Assembly (NCBI GenBank): GCA_035545255.1
Contig: DASZYR010000338.1
Coordinates: 1-36,871, forward strand
Direction: 5' to 3'
DNA length: 36,871 nucleotides
Source of the DNA: Dokdonella_A sp035545255
Lineage (GTDB): Bacteria > Pseudomonadota > Gammaproteobacteria > Xanthomonadales > Rhodanobacteraceae
Part shown: positions 30,855-36,871 of the stretch, one piece after another
How positions within the stretch are numbered: position 1 is the first letter of the stretch
Layout of the letters: every line of letters starts with the position of its first letter
Made by a program: the position numbers and the translations under genes
Notes under the pieces: generated by a model
What the model saw: the letters and a program-made list of their open reading frames with translations, nothing else
Told to the model about the DNA's origin: nothing
Databases searched by the model: none

Positions 30855-31730
30855 ATGCCGTGCGATGCCAGCATGCTCGCGCCGGTCGAGCTGTTCGAGC
30901 ACCTCACCGACGCCGAGCGAGCCGAGCTTGCCGCGGCGATCGACGTGCGCCGGCTCGAAGGCGGCGACACGCTGTTCCAGGTCGGCGAGCCCGGCGAATC
31001 GCTGTACGTCGTGCAGGCCGGCGAGATCGAGCTCTTCATCCGCGACACCGCCGGCCAGCGCATCCCGCTCGCGATCGTCGGCAAGGGCGAGGTGTTCGGC
31101 GAGCTCGCGCTGCTCGACAGCAGCCCGCGCACGGCGACCGCAGTCGCGCTGACCGACAGCGAGCTGCTCGAACTCGATCGCACCGACCTTCTGCTCCTGT
31201 TCCGCACGAGCCCCGATTCCGCGCTCCGCCTGCTGGCCGCGATGGGCCGCATGACGCGCAAAGCCGACGAGCTCCTGAAGATGCGCGTCTCGCGCAACGC
31301 GAACGAGGAAGCCGAGGAGAACGTCGGCGCGCTGCAGCGCATCGCCGACTGGATCTCGTGGTTCAGCGGCAGCATGTGGTTCCTCCTGATCAACGCGATC
31401 TGGTTCATCGTGTGGATCGGCGCCAATACCCTGCCGCTCGGGGTGCCGGCGTTCGATCCGTATCCGTTCGGCCTCCTGACGATGATCGTGTCGCTCGAGG
31501 CGATCTTCCTGTCGTGCTTCGTGCTGATCAGCCAGAATCGCCAGGCCGAGAAGGATCGCGTGCGCTCCAACATCGAATACGACGTCAACATCAAGGCCGA
31601 GCTCGAGGTCGCGCACCTGCACGAGAAGACCGACCGCATCCACGCCGAGATGCTCGAGCATTTCGTCCGGATCGAAAAAAGGCTCGCCAGGGACGATTCC
31701 GCCGCCGACGAGGCCCCGGCCTCGCGCTGA
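30855..31730 (+). CDS. Cyclic-nucleotide-binding domain fused to DUF1003 membrane domain
   Basis: 291-residue protein. Residues 10-125 are a cNMP-binding (CRP-like) beta-roll. Its phosphate-binding cassette, GKGEVFGELALLDSSPRTATAVAL, keeps the Glu that contacts the ribose and the Arg that contacts the cyclic phosphate. The second part (about 155-260) is DUF1003: RIADWISWFSGSMWFLLINAIWFIVW and DPYPFGLLTMIVSLEAIFLSCFVLISQNRQAEKDR, two membrane helices followed by a charged amphipathic helix. No DNA-binding HTH is present, so the domain would sense cAMP or c-di-GMP at the membrane. GGAG lies 7 bases before the ATG, and TAGAAT (30822-30827) could be a -10. DUF1003 has no known function. Confidence 0.88.
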   Translation: MPCDASMLAPVELFEHLTDAERAELAAAIDVRRLEGGDTLFQVGEPGESLYVVQAGEIELFIRDTAGQRIPLAIVGKGEVFGELALLDSSPRTATAVALTDSELLELDRTDLLLLFRTSPDSALRLLAAMGRMTRKADELLKMRVSRNANEEAEENVGALQRIADWISWFSGSMWFLLINAIWFIVWIGANTLPLGVPAFDPYPFGLLTMIVSLEAIFLSCFVLISQNRQAEKDRVRSNIEYDVNIKAELEVAHLHEKTDRIHAEMLEHFVRIEKRLARDDSAADEAPASR

Positions 31731-31784
31731 ACTCCTACAGGGATTCCGGGCGGCGACGCGGATGCGGACGGCGCGCCGGCGAAG

Positions 31785-31790
31785 TATCCT
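31785..31790 (+). promoter_or_regulatory. Candidate -10 of yebC
   Basis: TATCCT lies 59 bases before the yebC start in the 119-base gap after the DUF1003 gene. It has no clear -35 partner. The rest of the gap shows nothing recognisable. Confidence 0.3.
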
Positions 31791-31849
31791 TCCGAGCCCG
31801 CGCCGCGAGCCGGCGCCCTCAAGCGATTGTTTTCCAGCAGGAATCCGTC

Positions 31850-32566
31850 ATGGGCAGAGGCCCCAGCATCGAAAACCGCAAGAACGCCGCCGACGCGAGC
31901 CGCGGCAAGGTCTTCACGAAACTGATTCGCGAGATCACGATCGCGGCGCGCAACGGCGCCGATCCCGCCGGCAACTCGCGCCTGCGCATGGGCATCGACA
32001 AGGCGCTCGCCGCGAACATGTCCAAGGACACGATCGAGCGCGCGATCCGGCGCGGCTCGGGCGCCGAAGGCGCCGACAACATGCAGGAGCTGCGCTACGA
32101 AGGTTACGGCCCCGGCGGCGTCGCGCTGATCATCGACGCGATGACCGACAACACGCAGCGGACCGTCGCCGACGTGCGCCACGCACTCGCCAAGCACGGC
32201 GGCAATCTCGGCACGAGCGGCTCGGTCGCGTTCCAGTTCAGGCGCATCGGCGAGATCGTCGTCGACACCTCGAAGGCCGGCTCGGAAGATACCGTCCTCG
32301 AAACCGCGCTCGACGCCGGAGCGGACGATGTCAGCAGCGAGGACGGCACGACGCTCGTGCTCGCGGCGCCGGATGCGTTCGAAGCGGTCCAGAAAGCGCT
32401 GGCCGGAGCGGGTCTCGATGTCGTGCGCGCCGACGTCGTCATGCGCCCCGAGAACCGTGTCGCGGTCAGCGGCGAGTCCGAGGAGACGTTGCGCGACCTG
32501 CTCGCGCGGCTCGACGAGCTCGACGACGTGCAGGACGTCTACCACAACGCCGCGCTGCCGGACTGA
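31850..32566 (+). CDS. yebC: YebC/PmpR-family protein
   Basis: 238-residue protein of the YebC/TACO1 family, DNA-binding regulator or translation factor for proline stretches. The N-terminus MGRGPSIENRKNAADASRGKVFTK is the variant form (the standard one is MAGHSKWANIQHRK), known in Lysobacterales. AANMSKDTIERAIRRGSG, ELRYEGYGPGGVALIIDAMTDNTQRT and GNLGTSGSVAFQF are the core signatures, in order. The length is normal. The ribosome site AGGA is 7 bases upstream. yebC is often next to ruvC; here it is followed by a convergent sigma factor gene, so that linkage is missing. Confidence 0.93.
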   Translation: MGRGPSIENRKNAADASRGKVFTKLIREITIAARNGADPAGNSRLRMGIDKALAANMSKDTIERAIRRGSGAEGADNMQELRYEGYGPGGVALIIDAMTDNTQRTVADVRHALAKHGGNLGTSGSVAFQFRRIGEIVVDTSKAGSEDTVLETALDAGADDVSSEDGTTLVLAAPDAFEAVQKALAGAGLDVVRADVVMRPENRVAVSGESEETLRDLLARLDELDDVQDVYHNAALPD

Positions 32567-32604
32567 CTCGGCGCCTCGGGTTCTGCCGCGCGAAACGCGT
32601 CCGG

Positions 32605-32619
32605 CCCTGCCGCGCAGGG
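32605..32619. terminator. Weak hairpin between yebC and the ECF sigma gene
   Basis: CCCTGC and GCAGGG form a 6-bp stem with a CGC loop 38 bases after the yebC stop. No T-tract; the remaining 114-base convergent gap is GC-rich with nothing else recognisable. Confidence 0.25.
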
Positions 32620-32680
32620 AATCCTCGCGCGGTGCTGCTGCCGCGGACGCGCCGCGCGGCCTTTCGCGACGGCTGCGTGT

Positions 32681-33295
32681 TCAGCTCAGCCGCTCGGCCA
32701 GCCAGATGCGCGCCTGTTTCCAGTCGCGCTGGGCGGTGCGCAGCGAGATGCCGAGCGTCTCGGCGACTTCCTCGTCGCTGAGCCCCGCGAAATAGCGGCA
32801 TTCGAAGACGCGCGCGAGGCGCGCGTTTTCGTGCTCGAGCGCACGCAGCGCATCGTCGATCACGACCATCCGGTCGGTCTCGGCGAACGTCTCCGCGTCG
32901 ACGACCGAGAGCTCTTCACGGCGCTGGGATCCCCCGCGCTTTTCCGAAAGCTGCTCGCGCGCGTAATCGCACAGCACCTGCCGCATGACGCGGCTCGCGA
33001 GGTAGAAGAAATGACGGCGGTTCGCAACGGTCGCCTGCGCCTGGCCGAACAGGCGCAGGTAGCATTCGTTGATGAGGCCGGTCGCGCCGAGCGTGCTGGC
33101 GTCGGCTGCCGTCAGCACATGACGGCGCGCCAGGCGGCGTAGATCGCCGTAGACGAGCCGCAGCAGATCGCTCCACGAGGCGGTGTCCCCTTCGCGCGTC
33201 GCGATCAGGAGCTGCGTGAATTCGCCGGGATCGAGCGCCGCCAGGAGCGCTCTTGATTCTTCTTCCGCGGCACAATCGGCGTCTCGAACGTCCAT
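32681..33295 (-). CDS. ECF-like sigma-70 factor (TIGR02999 type)
   Basis: 204-residue RNA polymerase sigma factor with regions 2 and 4 only. Region 2 includes WSDLLRLVYGDLRRLARRHV and ATGLINECYLRLF, then FFYLASRVMRQVLCDYAREQ. Region 4 is CRYFAGLSDEEVAETLGISLRTAQRDWKQARIWLAERL, a complete helix-turn-helix. This arrangement is the TIGR02999 subfamily, frequent in Lysobacterales and Planctomycetes, where it is commonly found beside a Ser/Thr protein kinase with TPR repeats. No kinase or anti-sigma gene is adjacent here, so control is unclear. The start at 33295 was chosen because the longer form lacks a good ribosome site; GAG lies 8 bases upstream. Confidence 0.88.
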   Translation of the reverse strand: MDVRDADCAAEEESRALLAALDPGEFTQLLIATREGDTASWSDLLRLVYGDLRRLARRHVLTAADASTLGATGLINECYLRLFGQAQATVANRRHFFYLASRVMRQVLCDYAREQLSEKRGGSQRREELSVVDAETFAETDRMVVIDDALRALEHENARLARVFECRYFAGLSDEEVAETLGISLRTAQRDWKQARIWLAERLS

Positions 33296-33465
33296 CACGG
33301 GTTCTCGTCGGAGCGGAACCGCGTCGTCGCCTGCGCCTTGCGGCATGTCTCGCTGCGCGGATTCCGATGCGCGGAATTCCTCAATACGCAAGACGCGACC
33401 GGAACCGGACAATCCGCAGGAATGCGTAACGCGAGGCGTCTCGTGCGGCTCCGCGAGCGCCGGAG

Positions 33466-33471
33466 TAGCAT
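33466..33471 (+). promoter_or_regulatory. Candidate -10 of the second GFA gene
   Basis: TAGCAT lies 36 bases before the GFA start in the 212-base divergent gap; no matching -35. On the other strand a TATTGA could serve the sigma factor gene. Nothing else is recognisable in this gap. Confidence 0.25.
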
Positions 33472-33507
33472 CGTGCCCTCCGCCGGCACGGCTGCAACGA
33501 GCACGCG

Positions 33508-33933
33508 ATGCGAATCCACGGACGGTGCCACTGCGGCAACATCTCGTTCGCGCTCGACTGGATTCCCGAGCCCGCGCAGATTCCCGCGCGCGCCTGCACC
33601 TGCACGTTCTGCACGAGGCACGGCGCGGTATGGACCTCCTGCCCCGGCGGATCGCTGCGGATACGGATCGGCGAGCCGTCCGCTACGGCGGCGTACCGCT
33701 TCGGCACCAGGACGGCCGATTTCCATCTCTGCACCCGCTGCGGCGTCGCGCCGGTCGTCACGAGCCGCGTCGACGGGCGCCTCTGCGCCGTCGTCAACGT
33801 GCGCACGTTCGAGCACGTTTCCCCTTCGCTCGTGACCACGTCGCCATCGAGCGTCGACGGCGAGATCGAGGATGCCCGTCTCGCGCGGCGCGCGCGCAAC
33901 TGGATCGGCGATGTCGCCTTCGTCGATGCCTGA
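33508..33933 (+). CDS. GFA/CENP-V family zinc-binding protein (second copy)
   Basis: 141-residue GFA-fold protein with the full set of zinc cysteines: GRCHCGNISFAL near the N-terminus, ACTCTFCTRHG, and HLCTRCGVAP. It is only distantly like the GFA at 17823-18170, being longer and with a different C-terminal tail after VVNVRTFEHV, so it is not a recent duplicate. Substrate unknown. It has a poor ribosome site. Its last 23 bases overlap the start of the lytic transglycosylase gene in another frame, suggesting cotranscription by chance or compaction rather than shared function. Confidence 0.85.
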   Translation: MRIHGRCHCGNISFALDWIPEPAQIPARACTCTFCTRHGAVWTSCPGGSLRIRIGEPSATAAYRFGTRTADFHLCTRCGVAPVVTSRVDGRLCAVVNVRTFEHVSPSLVTTSPSSVDGEIEDARLARRARNWIGDVAFVDA

Positions 33934-34756
33934 GCCTGCCGCGGGGCGGCCGGTACGCGCCGCATCGAAAGAAGGCGCGATCCTGGGTCTGGCGCTGTTC
34001 GGCCTGCCGATGCTGGCGGCGATGCCGCTGTCTGCGCGAACGGTGTGGCGCTGCCTTCGCGACGGTACCGTCAGCCTCGCGACGGCTCCTGAGCCTGGCT
34101 CGACCTGCACCGCTCGGACGCTCGACGACAACTCCGCTGCGCTGCCGAACCTCTGGGGTGCGCTCGGCGTCTTCCACGGAACGCTGTATCGGCGCGATGA
34201 AGACGGCAAGACGGTCTACAGCACGCGCAATCTTCCGGGCTCGACACCGGTGCTGCAATTCACGGTGGCGACGCCGGCAACCTCGCCGGCACACGCCGGA
34301 CTCGGCGCGATCGGCAGACCCGACGTTGCGACGTACCGGCACGAGTTCCGTCGCGCGGCGCACGCAACCGGTCTCGACGAAGCCTGGCTACGCGCGATTG
34401 CTCACGCCGAAAGCGCCTATGCGGCCGACGCCGTTTCGACGAAAGGCGCCAAGGGCGTCATGCAGCTGATGCCGGACGTGATCGGCGACTACGGCGTCAG
34501 CGATCCATTCTCGCCGAAGCAATCGATCATGGCCGGCGCGAAATATCTCGCGACGCTCGAAACGCGCTACGGCGGCGATCGCATTCTCGTCGCCGCCGCC
34601 TACAACGCCGGCAGCGGCGCGGTCGCGCAATACGGCGGCGTGCCGCCGTATGTCGAGACGCAAGAGTACGTCGCCAAGGTCGGCGCGCTGTACCAGCGTT
34701 ATCGCGCCGCGATGGGACTCGCGCCACGCACGCTGGCACTCCAGCCGGCGCAATGA
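33911..34756 (+). CDS. Exported lytic transglycosylase (SLT-like), DUF4124-like N-terminus
   Basis: 281-residue periplasmic protein with a signal peptide (hydrophobic AILGLALFGLPMLAAMPLSA). The N-terminal half contains RTVWRCLRDGTVSLATAPEPGSTC and LYRRDEDGKTVYSTRNLPGS, which resemble DUF4124 modules. The C-terminal part is a lysozyme-like lytic transglycosylase domain that cuts peptidoglycan between MurNAc and GlcNAc: AIAHAES with catalytic Glu167, KGAKGVMQLMPDV, AGAKYLATLETRYGGD, AAAYNAGSGAV, and YVETQEYVAKV. The start at 33911 has GGA close by; an ATG at 33926, overlapping the upstream stop, is also possible. Confidence 0.88.
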   Translation: MSPSSMPEPAAGRPVRAASKEGAILGLALFGLPMLAAMPLSARTVWRCLRDGTVSLATAPEPGSTCTARTLDDNSAALPNLWGALGVFHGTLYRRDEDGKTVYSTRNLPGSTPVLQFTVATPATSPAHAGLGAIGRPDVATYRHEFRRAAHATGLDEAWLRAIAHAESAYAADAVSTKGAKGVMQLMPDVIGDYGVSDPFSPKQSIMAGAKYLATLETRYGGDRILVAAAYNAGSGAVAQYGGVPPYVETQEYVAKVGALYQRYRAAMGLAPRTLALQPAQ

Positions 34757-34847
34757 GCACGATCGCCTCGTTGCGCCGCAGGCCGGCGGCGGTGGTACGC
34801 TGTCGATCGGGCCGAGCGCCCATCGCTTCACGCCGGAGGCGGCCGAT

Positions 34848-35042
34848 ATGATCAATCCGAGGAACCCGCTCGATCAGGACGAGGAATCCGATCTGCCGGA
34901 CGATCTGCTCGAGAGCATCGAGGACACGCCAGCCGGCGAGGACGATTTCGGCGACGAGACGCAGTACGACGACGAGTACGCGGTCGAAGAAGGTCTCGAG
35001 CAGGATCATTTCATCAATCCCGACGAAGACGGATCGGACTGA
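34848..35042 (+). CDS. 64-residue highly acidic protein
   Basis: Short protein in which about 26 of 64 residues are Asp or Glu, with a single Arg and no Lys. It starts MINPRNPLDQDEESDLPDDL and ends HFINPDEDGSD. No domain recognised. GGAGG lies 8 bases before the ATG, one of the strongest ribosome sites in the window, and TTGCGC-N19-TACGCT at 34771-34801 may be its promoter. Acidic proteins of this size can be DNA mimics, chaperone-like or basic-protein partners; none is indicated. Codon use matches neighbours, so it is probably real. Confidence 0.6.
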   Translation: MINPRNPLDQDEESDLPDDLLESIEDTPAGEDDFGDETQYDDEYAVEEGLEQDHFINPDEDGSD

Positions 35043-35112
35043 GCCCGTCCGAAACTCCTTGCGCGACTCCTGCGTCGGCGCGGCGTGATCGTCCCGCCGA
35101 TTGCGTGCGAGC

Positions 35113-35140
35113 TTGATCGCTGCCCGGGAGGCCCTACATC
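35113..35140 (+). promoter_or_regulatory. Candidate promoter of the zinc-finger gene
   Basis: TTGATC (35113-35118) and TACATC (35135-35140) are separated by 16 bases, about 32 bases before the start codon at 35172. Confidence 0.4.
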
Positions 35141-35171
35141 GTCGGAGTGAAAGCGCTCCAGGAGACTTGAG

Positions 35172-35438
35172 ATGGCAACCGGTTGGGCCGGCGACGGCGC
35201 GGTCCAGGATCAGATCGATTCGACCGTCGACGACGCGGTCAAGCGCGCGCGCAGCCGCCTTCCGAGCGGGCAGAGCCGGTCGCACTGCGAGGAATGCGAA
35301 AGCCCCATTCCCGAGGCCCGGCGCAAGGCCGTGCCGGGCGTCCGTCTCTGCGTCGCCTGCCAGGAAACGCACGATCGCGATGAGCAGGCGTTCGCGGGCT
35401 ACAACCGCCGCGGCAGCAAGGACAGCCAGCTGCGCTAG
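35172..35438 (+). CDS. DksA/TraR-family C4 zinc-finger protein (YbiI-like)
   Basis: 88-residue protein with the zinc finger CEEC (Cys39, Cys42) and CVAC (Cys60, Cys63) and the helix IPEARRKAVPGVRLC between them, the DksA/TraR finger. The N-terminal region is short, with helix DQIDSTVDDAVKRARSRL, so it lacks the long coiled coil of DksA and resembles YbiI/TraR, which lodge in the RNA polymerase secondary channel. Whether it affects transcription here is unknown. GGAG is 7 bases before the ATG. The stop TAG shares the palindrome CTAG (35435-35438) with the facing permease gene. Confidence 0.9.
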   Translation: MATGWAGDGAVQDQIDSTVDDAVKRARSRLPSGQSRSHCEECESPIPEARRKAVPGVRLCVACQETHDRDEQAFAGYNRRGSKDSQLR

Positions 35439-36748
35439 CTCGCGACGCTTGCGCGAGCCGCCGCGATGCGCGTGGCAGCGACATAGAGCGCCGCTGCCAC
35501 GGCGACGACCACGACGAGCCCGATGATTTCAGCGCGCGCCGCGAGCGCGACGAGCGCGATCATGCTCGTGATGCCGAGTGCGGCCGCGAGGCCGAGCCAG
35601 CGGAATCCGAGCGGCTCGCCATCCTCCGCGATGCCGCGCCGCGCGAGCAGCCACGCGGCTGCGCAGCCGCCCGCGTAAGGAACCGCGCAGAGCAGCGTCG
35701 CCGCGACCGCGAGATCGGCGAACGTGCCGGTCAGCGCGAGCACGGCGGCAACCGCCGCGTAGCAGAGGATCGCGACGTGGGGCGTATGCGTCCTCGCGTG
35801 CACGCGGCCGAGCACGCGCGGCATGAGCCCGTCTCGCGCGAACGCGAACAGCATGCGCGGCGTCGCGAGGATGTCGCCCGAGATCCAGCCGAGCATCGAG
35901 ATCGCCGCGCCCGCGAGCATCAGCGCGCGCAGGAACGGGCTCACTCTCGCCATTGCGTCGGCGAGCGGCGCGCTCGACGTTCCGAGCGCGGGACCGAGCA
36001 CGCCCTGCGCGACGACCTGCACCGCGATGTACAGCAGCGCGAGCGAAATCATCGCGATGCCGATCGCGCGAGGAATCGTGCGCGAGGGCCGCGAAACCTC
36101 GCCGCTTGCACAGAGCGCGGTCTCCATGCCCGTGAACGTGAAGAGCGCAAGGATCAGCGCGCGGCCGATCTCGCCGCCCGAGACGACCGGCACGCCAGAG
36201 AAATGACGGCCGTCCACGAATGCAGCGCCGGCGAGCACGAACAGCACGAGAGGCACGAGCTTGGCGACCGCAGCGATCGCGACGACGCGCGCGCCCTGGC
36301 GCACGCCCTGCACGTTGATCGCCGCGATGCCGCCGATCGCGAGCAGGACCACGGCGGTGCGCACGATGTCGCGCCATCCGGCAGCGGCCAGGCTTGCCGC
36401 GACATCGCCGAGCGCCGCCGCGATGCCTCCGCACGCAAGCAGATCGGAGAACCAGAGCAACGTGCCCGCGACGTAGCCGGCGAGCGGTCCGAACGCGGTT
36501 TCGATGTAGCCGTAGGCGCCGCCGCTCGTCGGCACGCGACTGCCGCCTTCGGCGAAACAGATCGCGATCGCACCGATCACGATCGCACAGGCGAGGAACG
36601 CGAACGGCGCTCGCGATCCGATGGCACCGGCGAGCGCGGCGGGTGCCGCGAAGATGCCCGCGCCGACGACGGTGTTGACGATCGCGGCCGCGAGCGTCCA
36701 CGGACCCACCGCCCGAACGAGGCCGCTATCGCGTGTGCCCTCCCCCAC
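35435..36748 (-). CDS. APC-superfamily amino-acid permease
   Basis: 437-residue, roughly twelve-helix transporter. Family marks are AAAIVNTVVGAGIFAAPAAL in helix 1 (the glycine-rich substrate bend G-x-G-I-F), SGGAYGYIETAFGPLAGYVAG in helix 3, FTFTGMETALCASGEVSRPSRTIPRAI in helix 6, and RMLFAFARDGLMP in helix 8. This matches the APA/AAT-type amino-acid/polyamine antiporters; the substrate cannot be assigned. The start was placed at GTG 36748 because a TG-C-TATCGT extended -10 lies 6 bases upstream, giving a leaderless transcript starting on GTG; the ATG at 36805 would add 19 residues and has no ribosome site. Its stop overlaps the zinc-finger gene stop in CTAG. Confidence 0.88.
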   Translation of the reverse strand: MGEGTRDSGLVRAVGPWTLAAAIVNTVVGAGIFAAPAALAGAIGSRAPFAFLACAIVIGAIAICFAEGGSRVPTSGGAYGYIETAFGPLAGYVAGTLLWFSDLLACGGIAAALGDVAASLAAAGWRDIVRTAVVLLAIGGIAAINVQGVRQGARVVAIAAVAKLVPLVLFVLAGAAFVDGRHFSGVPVVSGGEIGRALILALFTFTGMETALCASGEVSRPSRTIPRAIGIAMISLALLYIAVQVVAQGVLGPALGTSSAPLADAMARVSPFLRALMLAGAAISMLGWISGDILATPRMLFAFARDGLMPRVLGRVHARTHTPHVAILCYAAVAAVLALTGTFADLAVAATLLCAVPYAGGCAAAWLLARRGIAEDGEPLGFRWLGLAAALGITSMIALVALAARAEIIGLVVVVAVAAALYVAATRIAAARASVAS

Positions 36749-36754
36749 GACGGC

Positions 36755-36760
36755 ACGATA
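36755..36760 (-). promoter_or_regulatory. Extended -10 of the permease gene (leaderless on GTG)
   Basis: TATCGT preceded by TGC on the minus strand, six bases before the proposed GTG start. No -35. The remaining bases to the window end show only a GAGCGCGCGCTC palindrome (36849-36860) and no gene that could be supported. Confidence 0.35.
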
Positions 36761-36871
36761 GCACGCGCGTCGCGTGCCGGCGGAGCCGCCTCGGCAACGG
36801 AACATCGGCAGTTGAACGAGGCGCTTCGGCCACGTGTTTCCGGGCCTTGAGCGCGCGCTCGCGCGTGTTCA

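Noticed and set aside
31820..31834. AAGCGATTGTTTT shared between the yebC leader and the terminator at 22200-22213
   Set aside because: In the yebC leader there is no complementary left arm, so it is not a second terminator; the 13-base match is probably chance.
36749..36871. Start of another gene at the right edge
   Set aside because: No start with ribosome site or recognisable protein; only a short GC palindrome is visible.

Overview
The window is high-GC (roughly two thirds G+C by eye), densely coded DNA from a Gram-negative bacterium. It carries outer-membrane lipoproteins, a tripartite efflux system with an outer-membrane factor, YajQ, YheS, a YebC that begins MGRGPSIE, and a sigma factor of the ECF subfamily common in Lysobacterales. 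Two families of short palindromic intergenic repeats (CTCTCCCGC..GCGGGAGAG and GTAGGAGCGGCTTCAGCCGC) are typical of Xanthomonadaceae and Rhodanobacteraceae. I infer a gammaproteobacterium of the Lysobacterales (Xanthomonadales); the genus cannot be named from the sequence. No tRNA, rRNA, CRISPR array, transposase or phage gene was seen, and gene-free gaps are all under 300 bases. The region reads as chromosomal backbone rather than an acquired island.

Layout. 1-1077: tcdA (tRNA modification) flanked by copies of a palindromic repeat. 1078-5871: a membrane-anchored c-type cytochrome, then a three-gene EmrAB-type efflux operon (outer-membrane factor, HlyD adaptor, DHA2 transporter) behind a plausible sigma70 promoter and two palindromes. 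5872-12841 (minus): an acyltransferase-3 protein, a large Asp-box (BNR/VPS10-like) exported protein translationally coupled to a LolA-like exported protein, a DUF962 membrane protein, pirin, and a cold-shock protein with a clear terminator. 13079-18170: an envelope-protein stretch holding a DUF4124 metallopeptidase lipoprotein, a DUF2127 protein, two small EF-hand secreted proteins, a YXWGXW-type secreted protein, a Tyr/Gly- and His/Gly-rich lipoprotein with HGGW repeats, and a lipoprotein aminopeptidase coupled to a GFA protein. 18314-20380 (minus): an NTF2-like lipoprotein with a rhomboid protease, and an NATD1-type acetyltransferase coupled to an FMN reductase.

20492-25711: PhzF-like isomerase, DUF1345 protein, a MASE2-GGDEF diguanylate cyclase, OsmC, a 34-residue lysine-rich protein, a phosphodiester glycosidase-like protein and the c-di-GMP binding protein YajQ, so one c-di-GMP synthase and one known effector family lie within 3 kb. 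25857-32566: GNAT acetyltransferase, ABC-F protein YheS (with an in-frame repeat-derived insertion), MATE transporter, SDR oxidoreductase, a cyclic-nucleotide-binding/DUF1003 fusion, and YebC. 32681-36748: an orphan ECF sigma factor, a second GFA protein overlapping a lytic transglycosylase, a very acidic 64-residue protein, a DksA/TraR zinc-finger protein, and an APC amino-acid permease.

The least explained signals are: the palindromic repeat inside yheS; a possible plus-strand small RNA with three stem-loops and a T-tract terminator at about 22107-22213; a long stem-loop between the diguanylate cyclase and osmC; a degenerate 16-18 bp tandem array upstream of the GFA gene; copper-octarepeat-like HGGW motifs in a lipoprotein; an aminopeptidase whose only usable start appears to be CTG; and several genes whose -10 element sits only 6-11 bases before the start codon, implying leaderless mRNAs. 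All functional names come from motif recognition by eye, not from a database search.
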